Assembly (NCBI GenBank): GCA_015057305.1
Contig: SVES01000012.1
Location: 1 to 64,000 of the forward strand
Length of the DNA: 64,000 nucleotides
Origin: Pseudobutyrivibrio ruminis
GTDB taxonomy: Bacteria; Bacillota; Clostridia; Lachnospirales; Lachnospiraceae
Reading direction: 5' to 3'
Made by a program: the position numbers and the translations under genes. This document shows positions 36,962-44,843 of this stretch, piece after piece. Every line of letters begins with the position of its first letter. Positions within the stretch are counted from its first letter, which is position 1. The notes under the pieces are model-generated. The model did no database searches, had not been told where the DNA came from, and was given only the letters and a program-made list of their open reading frames with translations.

Positions 36962-37976
36962 AAGCTAACTCTGAGAAGTACTTGATTGTACGAACCATCT
37001 GAGATGTGTAGCTGTTCTCGTTATCATACCAAGAAACAACCTGTACCTCGTACTGATCATCAGAGATCTTAGAAACCATTGTCTGTGTAGCATCGAAGAG
37101 AGAACCAAATCTCATACCTACGATATCTGAAGAAACGATTTCATCCTCGTTGTAACCGAATGACTCGTTAGCTGCTGCCTTCATAGCTGCGTTGATACCC
37201 TCAACAGTAACGTCCTTCTTGTTTACTACTGCTGTAAGGATTGTTGTAGAACCTGTTGGTGTAGGAACACGCTGAGCAGATCCGATAAGCTTTCCGTTAA
37301 GCTCTGGGATAACAAGACCGATAGCCTTTGCTGCACCTGTTGAGTTAGGAACGATGTTAACTGCTGCTGCACGTGAACGACGAAGATCACCCTTTCTCTG
37401 TGGGCCATCAAGTGTCATCTGATCACCTGTGTAAGCGTGGATTGTTACCATGATACCAGACTGGATTGGAGCGTACTTGTTAAGTGCGTCAGCCATAGGT
37501 GCTAAGCAGTTTGTTGTACATGAAGCTGCTGAAATGATGTTATCAGAAGCCTTAAGTGTCTTATGGTTTGTATTGTAAACGATTGTAGGAAGATCGTTTC
37601 CTGCTGGTGCAGAGATAACAACCTTTCTAGCACCTGCATTGATATGAGCCTGTGCCTTTTCCTTAGATGTGTAGAATCCTGAGCACTCAAGAACTACGTC
37701 TACCTTAAGGTCTCCCCATGGGCAATTGTTTGCATCTGGGAATGCATAGATTTTGATTTCCTTACCGCAAACGATGATTGAATCATCTGTGCAAGAAACC
37801 TCATCTGCATGCTCATACTTTCCCTGTGATGAATCATACTTTAAAAGATGTGCTAACATCTTTGGGCTAGTTAAGTCGTTGATTGCTACTACTTCGTAAC
37901 CTTCTGCGCCGAACATCTGACGGAATGCAAGACGTCCGATACGGCCAAAACCGTTGATTGCTACTCTTACTGCCAT
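36960..37976 (-). CDS. gap: Glyceraldehyde-3-phosphate dehydrogenase
   Basis: NAD-dependent glycolytic oxidation and phosphorylation of glyceraldehyde 3-phosphate. The 338-residue protein starts [18 protein letters not shown] (Rossmann motif). It has the catalytic Cys in [12 protein letters not shown], the paired His in [29 protein letters not shown] and the C-terminal [14 protein letters not shown]. The ribosome binding site is TAGGAGGATTTAAAA-ATG. It has its own promoter (TTGAAT-17-TAAAAT, 38040-38068) and is first of the gap-pgk-tpiA cluster. Confidence 0.97.
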   Translation of the reverse strand: MAVRVAINGFGRIGRLAFRQMFGAEGYEVVAINDLTSPKMLAHLLKYDSSQGKYEHADEVSCTDDSIIVCGKEIKIYAFPDANNCPWGDLKVDVVLECSGFYTSKEKAQAHINAGARKVVISAPAGNDLPTIVYNTNHKTLKASDNIISAASCTTNCLAPMADALNKYAPIQSGIMVTIHAYTGDQMTLDGPQRKGDLRRSRAAAVNIVPNSTGAAKAIGLVIPELNGKLIGSAQRVPTPTGSTTILTAVVNKKDVTVEGINAAMKAAANESFGYNEDEIVSSDIVGMRFGSLFDATQTMVSKISDDQYEVQVVSWYDNENSYTSQMVRTIKYFSELA

Positions 37977-38039
37977 TTTTAAATCCTCCTAAAGAATCTT
38001 TTAATTATTTTGGAGCTATAAATGCCCCGTATGCACTTC

Positions 38040-38068
38040 ATTTTATACAATCTTACAATATAATTCAA
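38040..38068 (-). promoter_or_regulatory. Promoter of gap
   Basis: On the minus strand, -35 TTGAAT (38063-38068) and -10 TAAAAT (38040-38045) are separated by exactly 17 bases, about 65 bases before the gap ATG. Confidence 0.6.
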
Positions 38069-38192
38069 CCCCCAAATTACAATATTGTTAAATTTTTCTC
38101 AAACTTTACCTTTGCATGGTAAATTATCAACCTCTATGTTAGAATTTATAAGATAATTTAATGAATTTAAGTAGCTTTAAGGAGTTGGAATT

Positions 38193-39002
38193 ATGCTTTG
38201 GGACAATCACATGCATACTAATTTTTCCGGGGACTCGGATGCAAGGCCAATAGATATGATAAAAGCAGCAAAGCTTAAGGGCTTAAGGGGCATTACCTTT
38301 ACTGACCATCTGGATTTAGACTATCCTAAGGAATTCGGATTTTTTGATTTGGATTTGGAGAACTACTATCCTACCCAGCATGCTTTAGCCCTGGCTGAAT
38401 CTAATGATAATTTTACAATTCTTACAGGGCTTGAGGTAGGAATACAGCCTCACATCATTGACAAATGCAAGGAAGCCGTCAATGCCCAGCCCTACGATTT
38501 TATTATTGGCAGCACCCATTTGGTTGATAAATGGGATCCCTATTTCGAAAGCTTCTGGGAAAGAGCTTCTGAGGATGCACTTTTAAAAAGGTACTATGAA
38601 TGTATATTGGAAAATATTAACGTATTTACGGATTTTGACACCTTGGGACATTTGGATTACGCATTCCGCTATGCCCCCTCTGAAAGTGCAAAACATAATA
38701 CTCACGAGCCTTACTTTGAAATAATTGATGCAATTTTAAATAGAATAATAAAGCTGGACAAAGCTTTAGAAGTTAATACCGCCGCCTTTAGAAAGGGAAT
38801 GGGCGCACCTAATCCAGCACCTAGCATAATAAAAAGATACCATGAATTGGGAGGCAAGCTTATCACTCTTGGCGCTGATGCTCACACCCCCTCAGATATT
38901 GCTGCGGACTTTGACCGTCTACCTGATTTACTTAAGGAATGTGGCTTTAACGAATTTGTTGTATATAAAAACAGAAAGCCTCAGAGCTATCCAATTGGAT
39001 AG
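38193..39002 (+). CDS. PHP-domain phosphatase, histidinol-phosphatase (HisK/HisJ) family
   Basis: Predicted metal-dependent phosphoesterase, possibly the histidinol-phosphate phosphatase of histidine synthesis. The 269-residue protein has the PHP metal motifs DNHMHTNFSGDS (residues 4-15), ITFTDHLDLD near 35, GLEVGIQP, IIGSTHLVDKWDPY near 106, DTLGHLDYAFRY and the final LGADAHTPSDIAADF. The ribosome binding site is AAGGAGTTGGAATT-ATG. It is transcribed alone, divergent from gap. Its 3' end forms the left arm of its own terminator. Without other his genes nearby the substrate is not certain. Confidence 0.87.
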   Translation: MLWDNHMHTNFSGDSDARPIDMIKAAKLKGLRGITFTDHLDLDYPKEFGFFDLDLENYYPTQHALALAESNDNFTILTGLEVGIQPHIIDKCKEAVNAQPYDFIIGSTHLVDKWDPYFESFWERASEDALLKRYYECILENINVFTDFDTLGHLDYAFRYAPSESAKHNTHEPYFEIIDAILNRIIKLDKALEVNTAAFRKGMGAPNPAPSIIKRYHELGGKLITLGADAHTPSDIAADFDRLPDLLKECGFNEFVVYKNRKPQSYPIG

Positions 39003-39016
39003 TCCTGAGGCTTTTT
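38975..39016 (+). terminator. Terminator of the PHP phosphatase gene
   Basis: AAAGCCTCAG (38975-38984) pairs with CTGAGGCTTT (from 39005), followed by a T-run. The left arm is inside the coding sequence. The reverse strand can also end aroK-side transcription. Confidence 0.8.
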
Positions 39017-39017
39017 A

Positions 39018-39530
39018 TCATTTCAATGCATCTATAAGCTCATGGCAAATCTGCTGCTTATCCTTATTGTCAGTCTCGATAATAACATCTGCCGCTGCAA
39101 TATATTTGTCCTTACGCTTAAGCATAAGCTCTTCAATAAATTCTACGCTTTTATTATTTTCAATCAGTGGTCTGTCATGATTATCTTTAACACGGTTAAA
39201 TATAGTCTCTGGCTTTGCTGTAAGAAGAACAACCTTTCCGTTTTTCTTCATTTCTACAACGTTTTCTTCCCTAAGAGGGGTTCCACCACCACAAGAAATA
39301 ACAACATTTTTTTTAGTCTGCAATTCCTTCAAAAGATTAGTCTCTGCATTTCTAAAATACTCTTCACCATGGATTTCAAAAATCCTTGAAATAGGCATAC
39401 CCTCTCTTTCAGAGATAACCTGATCCATGTCTATAGCTTCCATGCCAAATTGTTCACTTAAATAGGCTGATATAGTAGATTTACCAGTTCCCATAAAACC
39501 AATAAGCACAATATTATAATTAAGTTTCAT
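39018..39530 (-). CDS. aroK: Shikimate kinase
   Basis: ATP-dependent phosphorylation of shikimate at O3 in the common aromatic pathway. The 170-residue protein has Walker A GFMGTGKSTI near residue 12, substrate-binding Asp and Arg in DMDQVISEREG, ISCGGGTPLRE near 80 and the lid region DHDRPLIENN-like at DNHDRPLIE. Length is normal. It follows the 3-dehydroquinase gene by about 34 bases, so two aromatic-pathway genes are together. Confidence 0.95.
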   Translation of the reverse strand: MKLNYNIVLIGFMGTGKSTISAYLSEQFGMEAIDMDQVISEREGMPISRIFEIHGEEYFRNAETNLLKELQTKKNVVISCGGGTPLREENVVEMKKNGKVVLLTAKPETIFNRVKDNHDRPLIENNKSVEFIEELMLKRKDKYIAAADVIIETDNKDKQQICHELIDALK

Positions 39531-39564
39531 AGCATTTCTCCTTAAACCTTGGAAATATAATAAC

Positions 39565-40326
39565 CTATATTGCTTTGTGAATCATTCTTAGAATATCACC
39601 TAAGTCCGATGCCTTCATTTGGCCTGGGGCAGAGACCTTGCCCACTGCCCCAAAGGTTACAGCTGACCCAAAGGCTTCGCCACACAATCTGCTTATTAAC
39701 CCAGTACCACCCATAGACATGGTAATTATTGGGGTGTCTCCATGAGATGTAGTCATTTCCTCTGTTGCTGCAAGCAGTGTGATAACATCCTTTTTACAGG
39801 TAGGCATAACAGCAATTTTGGGAATATCAGCACCAAGCTTTTGCATCTTAATAAGGCGACTTATGATTTCATCCTTGTCAGGTGTTTTATCAAAATCATG
39901 ATTAGATGCAACGACTACCACATTGTTAGCATGTGCCTTTGCTATAATTTCTTTTACAATATCATCCCCCGAAAACAATTCAACATCAACCATATCTATT
40001 AATCCGGTTGATATTATATCTATGTTTAATTTAAGGTAAGTATCCTTATTTATATTTTTCTCGCCGCCTTCGTCAGCTGTGCGAAATGTAAACAAAAGTG
40101 GTGTGTCACCTAATACTTTGCTAAGTTCATTTAGCACATCATTCACTTTAGCGAAATCAGTCCCATAATCATACCAATCCACACGCCATTCCACTATATC
40201 AAAATCCACATCCTTAAGAGCTGTTGCAGCATTGAGAATCTCATCCTTGGTCTTACCAAAAACGGGCACACAAATCTTTGGCATGCCCTCACCTATAACT
40301 ATATTTCTCACCTTCACTGTATTCAT
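39565..40326 (-). CDS. aroD: 3-dehydroquinate dehydratase, type I
   Basis: Dehydrates 3-dehydroquinate through a Schiff-base lysine. The 253-residue length fits class I (about 250). Visible elements are KICVPVFGKTKDEI, the DIVEWRVDWYD segment that contacts substrate, the VVVASNHDFDKTPD histidine region and the Schiff-base lysine segment PKIAVMPTCKKDVI. The glycine-rich TMSMGGTGLISRL and FGAVGKVSAPGQM near the end are also typical. It lies between sigH and aroK, and probably shares transcription with aroK. Confidence 0.95.
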   Translation of the reverse strand: MNTVKVRNIVIGEGMPKICVPVFGKTKDEILNAATALKDVDFDIVEWRVDWYDYGTDFAKVNDVLNELSKVLGDTPLLFTFRTADEGGEKNINKDTYLKLNIDIISTGLIDMVDVELFSGDDIVKEIIAKAHANNVVVVASNHDFDKTPDKDEIISRLIKMQKLGADIPKIAVMPTCKKDVITLLAATEEMTTSHGDTPIITMSMGGTGLISRLCGEAFGSAVTFGAVGKVSAPGQMKASDLGDILRMIHKAI

Positions 40327-40375
40327 AGTAGAAATCCTTTCAAGTGTATCAATTAGTTTGCTACAATAGTGTCTT

Positions 40376-40963
40376 TTAAATATTTTTTGCCTTTGACTTT
40401 ATGCGAGTTAGTGTGTTATCAATAGATTTTTCAGGCTTACCTAACTTTGCGGCGATTTCTTTGTAATCCAGATCCTGCATGTACAAATCAAACACCTGCT
40501 TTTCCATGGGAGAAAGAGCCTGCTTTAATCTGTCTATAAGGTCTAGGTTTTCCTCTGCTTCTATGACGATTTCGGCTGGGTCCTCAGCCAGATAAGCAGG
40601 CTTTTCAAGTTCCTCCCCCTCTTCGTCATACAGAGAAACATAGGCATTCAACGGAGAATGCTTTTTTCTGTTGCTAGCCTCTATAGCTTTTATCATATGC
40701 CGGTCTATGCACATTTGGGCAAAATGAAAAAAGGTTACCTCTGAGGTTGTATCATAGTCTCCTATTGCACTAAAAAGACCTATCATCCCCTCCTGAATCA
40801 AATCCTCATTTTCTCCACCAACAAGGAAATATTTTTTAGAGTTTTTCAACACTAAAGGCTTATACTTTTCACATATAAAGTTCAGGATGGCCTGGTCGCC
40901 ATCCTGATACATTTTCACAAGTTCTTCGTCCGAATAATCTGAATACTTTATACTAGAATTCAT
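40376..40963 (-). CDS. sigH: Sigma factor SigH (Spo0H-like)
   Basis: Alternative RNA polymerase sigma factor, 195 residues. Region 2 shows GGENEDLIQEGMIGLFSAIGDYD and FFHFAQMCIDRHMIKAIE; region 4 shows LSPMEKQVFDLYMQDLDYKEIAAKLGK followed by a helix-turn-helix. The sequence resembles sporulation SigH, and the position after rlmB and mrnC is the B. subtilis arrangement. Many non-sporulating Lachnospiraceae keep it, where it serves stationary-phase or competence functions, so it does not prove sporulation. Confidence 0.9.
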   Translation of the reverse strand: MNSSIKYSDYSDEELVKMYQDGDQAILNFICEKYKPLVLKNSKKYFLVGGENEDLIQEGMIGLFSAIGDYDTTSEVTFFHFAQMCIDRHMIKAIEASNRKKHSPLNAYVSLYDEEGEELEKPAYLAEDPAEIVIEAEENLDLIDRLKQALSPMEKQVFDLYMQDLDYKEIAAKLGKPEKSIDNTLTRIKSKAKNI

Positions 40964-40971
40964 TTAATCCT

Positions 40972-41721
40972 CTACTTAGCACTATTTATTCTTTGTCTAA
41001 CAACTTCATATGCCAAAACACCACATGCCACCGATGCATTTAATGAATCGATATCTCCATACATAGGAATTGAAGCAACCATGTCACAGTTTTTCTTAAC
41101 TAAATCCGAAACTCCATGTCCTTCGTTTCCTATTACAAGTCCAATAGAGCCTGTAAGATTAAGGTCATACATTGTGGTACCATCCATATCAGCACACACA
41201 AACCACATTCCCTGCTCTTTCAGCTCCTCCATAGTCTTACTTATATTTGTAACCTTGGCAACAGGAGTGTAATTGATAGCTCCTGCAGATGCCTTCGCAA
41301 CTGTTGCAGTAAGACCTACTGCTCTATGCTTTGGGATGACAACACCATGTGCCCCCACCTGATTTGCTGTACGAATAATAGCTCCAAGATTATGAGGATC
41401 CTCTATGTTGTCCAAAATAATCAAAAATGGGCTTTCTCCCTTTTCCTTAGCGGCCGCCATTATTTCATCTAATTCTACATAGTCATAGCTTGCAGCATAT
41501 GCTAATACACCCTGGTGCTTTCCCGTCTCGGAAAGCTGATCCAAGCGTTCCTTTTTTACAAAGCTAATAACTGTATCCTTGCTCTTTTTAGCCTCACGAA
41601 GGATTGTCTGAACAGGGCCATCCTTGCATCCCTCAAGTACAAACAGCTTATCTATAGTTTTTCCGCTTCTGAAGGCCTCCAGCACTGCATTACGTCCTTC
41701 TACAATTCTACTCTCTTCCAT
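40972..41721 (-). CDS. rlmB: 23S rRNA (guanosine-2'-O)-methyltransferase RlmB / TrmH family
   Basis: SPOUT-fold methyltransferase that modifies a guanosine of 23S rRNA. The 249-residue protein has an N-terminal substrate-binding domain (IVEGRNAVLEAFRSGKTIDKL). The three knotted motifs are LDNIEDPHNLGAIIRTANQ, VIGNEGHGVSDLVK and SIPMYGDIDSLNASVACGV. It has a weak ribosome binding site (GTAGGT) contributed by the end of the hairpin element at 41730-41852. It is 8 bases before sigH, in conserved order cysS-mrnC-rlmB-sigH. Confidence 0.93.
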   Translation of the reverse strand: MEESRIVEGRNAVLEAFRSGKTIDKLFVLEGCKDGPVQTILREAKKSKDTVISFVKKERLDQLSETGKHQGVLAYAASYDYVELDEIMAAAKEKGESPFLIILDNIEDPHNLGAIIRTANQVGAHGVVIPKHRAVGLTATVAKASAGAINYTPVAKVTNISKTMEELKEQGMWFVCADMDGTTMYDLNLTGSIGLVIGNEGHGVSDLVKKNCDMVASIPMYGDIDSLNASVACGVLAYEVVRQRINSAK

Positions 41722-41729
41722 TTTTGTAC

Positions 41730-41852
41730 CTACGGCAGTTTTCCAAGCTTATGGCTCGGCTTTCTACGCTAACAAGCATTAGTGTTTCTTATCTCGACTA
41801 CATGTCTCGATAAAGAAACCTAATAGCTTGTTATCTGAAAACCTACTTATAG
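41730..41852. repeat. Long bulged hairpin element (family member 5) before rlmB
   Basis: About 123 bases. Arms pair AACAAGCATTAGTGTTTCT with AGAAACCTAATAGCTTGTT around an apex CTCGACTACATGTCTCGA. A bulge of about 26 bases (AAGCTTATGGCTCGG...) in the left arm faces only four bases. Its left end reaches the rlmB ribosome binding site. Confidence 0.7.
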
Positions 41853-41936
41853 TTTATTACAACTGCCTACTCTTTCTAATAAAACTAACTATATAAAACG
41901 CGATAAATACGCTTGATACGCGTAATACGATGTTGA

Positions 41937-42377
41937 TTACGACAGGATGTCGAGACCGACGAGATCGACACCGTGGGTGACAAGCTCGCAAATGCGGTCC
42001 ATATCACCAGTTAGGTAAAGATACCCCATTACTGCCTCAAAGCCTGTAGCTTCCAGATAATCCATGGTGGATGCATTCTTTGCCTTGGTATGTGGCTTGG
42101 AATTGCGACCTCTGCGATACCAGTCATGTTCCTCATCTGTCAGTTCATCCATTAGCGCCAATATCATAGCCGCCTGTGTAGGAGCCTTTACTATTTGGCT
42201 AGCTCTTTGATGCAATTTGTTAACAGGGGTATTTCCCTTGTTTACAAGTATTGAACGGATAACAACATCAAAAATTGCATCTCCTATATAAGCAAGCGTC
42301 AAAGGGGAATATGTTCGGATATCCTTTGGCTCAATATTAAATTTGCCATTTAAATATTCATTTAAATCAGCTTCCAT
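41937..42377 (-). CDS. mrnC: Mini-ribonuclease III
   Basis: Double-strand-specific RNase lacking a dsRNA-binding domain, needed to mature 23S rRNA ends in Firmicutes. The 146-residue protein shows the catalytic core TLAYIGDAIFDVVIRSILV with the acidic residues, VNKLHQRASQIVKAPTQA and GRNSKPHTKAKNASTMDYLEATGFEAVMGYL, all typical. Its start overlaps the end of cysS by 16 bases, so the two genes are translationally coupled. Confidence 0.94.
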   Translation of the reverse strand: MEADLNEYLNGKFNIEPKDIRTYSPLTLAYIGDAIFDVVIRSILVNKGNTPVNKLHQRASQIVKAPTQAAMILALMDELTDEEHDWYRRGRNSKPHTKAKNASTMDYLEATGFEAVMGYLYLTGDMDRICELVTHGVDLVGLDILS

Positions 42378-43789
42378 ACTACTCCTTCACGAGTATCCTT
42401 TATCTCTACGCCCTTTGCCAGAAGCTCGTCACGAATTGCATCTGCAGTAGCAAAATCCTTTGCCTTCTTAGCCTCAGCACGGCGAGCGATAGCATCGTTA
42501 ATATATGCCTCAAGCTCAGCATCTACTGATGAGCCAGCATCCTCAAGTGCCTTAGCATGACCAATCAAATCAAGTGAAAGCACCTTATCAAAGCTTTCTA
42601 CTAAGGCAAGCTTAGTTGCATCATTTGTATCTGCCTTAAGAGCGTCATATAAAACAGTGATAGCCATAGATGTGTTCAAATCATTTGAAACAGCATCTAA
42701 GAATTTGCCTTCGTACTCTGCCTTTACTGCCTCATCAACAGCACCTTCCGCCTTAAGCTCTGATACTCTCTTAACCAGCTTATTGTATGCTGTAACTGTG
42801 TTATCAAGATTTTCCCAAGAGAACACAAGTGGCTTACGATAATGTGACTGCAAGCAGAAAAATCTATAAACAAGTGGGTCATAGCCCTTTTCCTGAAGTA
42901 ATGACACAGTAAGGATTGCACCCTTTGACTTAGACATCTTTCCTGACTGATCATTAAGGTGATTGCTGTGGAACCAATAATTGCACCACTTATGACCTAA
43001 ATATGCCTCTGACTGAGCAATCTCATTTGTATGATGTGGGAAAATATTATCTACACCGCCGCAGTGAATATCAATATATTCTCCCAAGTGCTTCATTGAA
43101 ATGCATGAGCACTCAATGTGCCATCCTGGATATCCAACGCCCCATGGACTATCCCATTTAAGAGCCTGGTCTTCAAACTTAGACTTTGTAAACCAAAGCA
43201 CGAAGTCTGTCTTATTTTTCTTATTAACATCTTCTTCTACATCATCACGTACGCCTACCTCAAGGGCTTCCTTTTCTACTGATGATGAGAATACATAATA
43301 ATCCTCAAGCTTACTTGTATCAAAATATACATTGCCGCCAGCCACATAGGCATAGCCCTTTTCAATAAGAACCTCTACCATGTGAATAAACTCTGGAATG
43401 CAGTTTGTGGCAGGCTCAACAACATCTGGTCTCTTGTTGCCGACTGCATCAAAATCCTTGAAGAATGCATCTGTATAAAACTTTGCAATCTCCATAACTG
43501 TCTTGTGCTCACGCTTTGCGCCAGCTACCATCTTATCCTCACCTGTATCTGCATCACTTGAAAGATGACCTACGTCAGTAATATTCATGACGCGCTTAAC
43601 ATCATAGCCAGCATATTCTAGGGACTTTATCAAAGCATCCTGCATGATATATGTACGAATATTTCCTATATGTGCGAAGTGATATACAGTAGGACCGCAG
43701 GTGTAAATGCCAACCTTGCCTTCCTCTCTAGAGTGGAACTCCTCCACCTTTCTATCTAATGTATTATAAAATGTAAATTTATTTGCCAT
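42362..43789 (-). CDS. cysS: Cysteinyl-tRNA synthetase
   Basis: Charges tRNA-Cys in the cytoplasm. I place the start at ATG 43787-43789 (GGAG 7 bases upstream), giving MANKFTFYNTLDRKVEEF; upstream in-frame ATGs at 43801 and 43816 lack good sites. The 475-residue class I synthetase has the HIGH-type signature VYHFAHIGNIRTY with the zinc-binding CGPTV, SCISMKHLGEYIDIHCGG, and the KMSKSKGA loop. It precedes mrnC with a coupled overlap. Confidence 0.97.
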   Translation of the reverse strand: MANKFTFYNTLDRKVEEFHSREEGKVGIYTCGPTVYHFAHIGNIRTYIMQDALIKSLEYAGYDVKRVMNITDVGHLSSDADTGEDKMVAGAKREHKTVMEIAKFYTDAFFKDFDAVGNKRPDVVEPATNCIPEFIHMVEVLIEKGYAYVAGGNVYFDTSKLEDYYVFSSSVEKEALEVGVRDDVEEDVNKKNKTDFVLWFTKSKFEDQALKWDSPWGVGYPGWHIECSCISMKHLGEYIDIHCGGVDNIFPHHTNEIAQSEAYLGHKWCNYWFHSNHLNDQSGKMSKSKGAILTVSLLQEKGYDPLVYRFFCLQSHYRKPLVFSWENLDNTVTAYNKLVKRVSELKAEGAVDEAVKAEYEGKFLDAVSNDLNTSMAITVLYDALKADTNDATKLALVESFDKVLSLDLIGHAKALEDAGSSVDAELEAYINDAIARRAEAKKAKDFATADAIRDELLAKGVEIKDTREGVVWKLI

Positions 43790-43818
43790 TGTTTTCTCCA
43801 TTCCTTTAGTCCGCATCT

Positions 43819-43957
43819 TATAGAGTTTTTAAATATATTATTCAACGACACGCTTTCGCTCTGCGAAAAACGTAACAGTACTAAGCTCACATTACATGTT
43901 CGCTAAGTGCTGACGTTTTTCAAAGGTCTTTTGAATAACATATTTAAAAACCCTATA
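43819..43957. repeat. Long bulged hairpin element (family member 6) between ispF and cysS
   Basis: About 139 bases. Outer arms TATAGAGTTTTTAAATATAT and its partner around 43935-43957 pair with few mismatches. The inner arms pair GAAAAACGT with ACGTTTTTC, then AGTACT-like apex arms. The left arm carries the bulge GACACGCTTTCGCTCTGC (43847-43864), identical to that at 35291-35308, opposite AAGGTCTT in the right arm. Confidence 0.74.
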
Positions 43958-43986
43958 ATCTGCTCACTTAATAACCTTATATAATT

Positions 43987-44529
43987 TTATTTACGAGCGC
44001 AGCCTGGGCAATTCTCACAGCTACGGCCGCTGTCAAAGACTACATTACTTCCATCATAAAACTCGTAAAGCAAACAGACTGCCTGGGAACTGATGCCCTC
44101 TTCACGACCTGTAAAGCCCAAGTGTTCCTCAGTAGTTGCTTTAATATTAACCTGCGAAACATCAATGCCAAGACACTTGGCTACATTTTCTTCCATCTGC
44201 TCAATGTATGGACGAAGCTTTGGAGCCTGGGCAATAACCGTGGCATCCACATTGCCAACTACATACCCTTCATCCATAACCAATTCTCTAACCTGCTCTA
44301 AAAGCTTCATGGAATCAGCGCCCTTGTACTTGGGGTCAGTATCAGGGAAATGTGCTCCTATATCCTTTAATCCAGCTGCGCCAAGCACAGCATCTGCTAT
44401 TGCATGTAAAAGTACATCTGCATCTGAATGGCCTAATAATCCAAGTGTATGTTCAATTTTCACACCACCTATTATTAAATCTCGACCCTCCACAAGCTTA
44501 TGTACATCATAGCCTGTACCTATTCTCAT
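43987..44529 (-). CDS. ispF: 2-C-methyl-D-erythritol 2,4-cyclodiphosphate synthase with Cys-rich tail
   Basis: Zinc enzyme of the MEP isoprenoid pathway. Start at ATG 44527-44529 (AGGAGG 5 bases upstream), giving [22 protein letters not shown]. Zinc and substrate motifs [23 protein letters not shown] and [13 protein letters not shown] are present. At 180 residues it is about 20 longer than usual (about 158). The extra C-terminus [15 protein letters not shown] contains a CxxCxxC cluster not part of the known fold. It is separate from ispD. Confidence 0.93.
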   Translation of the reverse strand: MRIGTGYDVHKLVEGRDLIIGGVKIEHTLGLLGHSDADVLLHAIADAVLGAAGLKDIGAHFPDTDPKYKGADSMKLLEQVRELVMDEGYVVGNVDATVIAQAPKLRPYIEQMEENVAKCLGIDVSQVNIKATTEEHLGFTGREEGISSQAVCLLYEFYDGSNVVFDSGRSCENCPGCARK

Positions 44530-44593
44530 ATTGCCTCCTAATATAAAATCTGCAATCTGGCAGAATATCACCTATAAAACTACTGTATTATAA

Positions 44594-44622
44594 CAAAAAA
44601 AGAGGACATTTAATAGTCCCCT
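44594..44622 (-). terminator. Terminator after the 33-residue ORF
   Basis: On the minus strand GGGGAC pairs with GTCCTC around an 8-base loop, followed by TTTTTTTG. It lies just after the small ORF and before ispF. Confidence 0.72.
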
Positions 44623-44630
44623 TTTATGGG

Positions 44631-44732
44631 CTAAGCTGCCATATACTCTAAGTAATCATCCTCTGTAGCAAATAATTCATATTCCCCATCTACAAAGCCC
44701 ATATAACCAGCATCAATAACATAACCTTTCAT
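44631..44732 (-). CDS. 33-residue small protein with hairpin-buried ribosome binding site
   Basis: Hand-translated: MKGYVIDAGYMGFVDGEYEL, then FATEDDYLEYMAA. The start is at ATG 44730-44732 with GGAGG nine bases upstream, a strong site. It is acidic and tyrosine-rich with no membrane segment. I have a vague memory of similar small Lachnospiraceae proteins of unknown function. Its ribosome binding site is the 3' arm of a 13-pair hairpin (44740-44791), and a terminator follows (44594-44622), so it forms a self-contained small transcript between ispF and a DUF4349 gene. Confidence 0.6.
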   Translation of the reverse strand: MKGYVIDAGYMGFVDGEYELFATEDDYLEYMAA

Positions 44733-44739
44733 AAAAATA

Positions 44740-44791
44740 CCTCCGTGGCTTACAGTTGTTTTTTAACTGTCTATAGAATAAGCCACAGAGG
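44740..44791 (-). promoter_or_regulatory. Ribosome-binding-site-sequestering hairpin before the 33-residue ORF
   Basis: CCTCCGTGGCTTA (44740-44752) pairs with TAAGCCACAGAGG (44779-44791) over 13 positions with one G-U wobble. An inner stem ACAGTT/AACTGT (44752-44757, 44765-44770) sits within. The ribosome binding site GGAGG is part of the outer stem, so opening is required for translation: a possible RNA thermometer, ligand-sensing or translational switch. Confidence 0.6.
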
Positions 44792-44843
44792 CGTCCATAT
44801 TTATTCCCATTCGCTGGATTAGCCCAAAAAGGCTTTTATTCAG

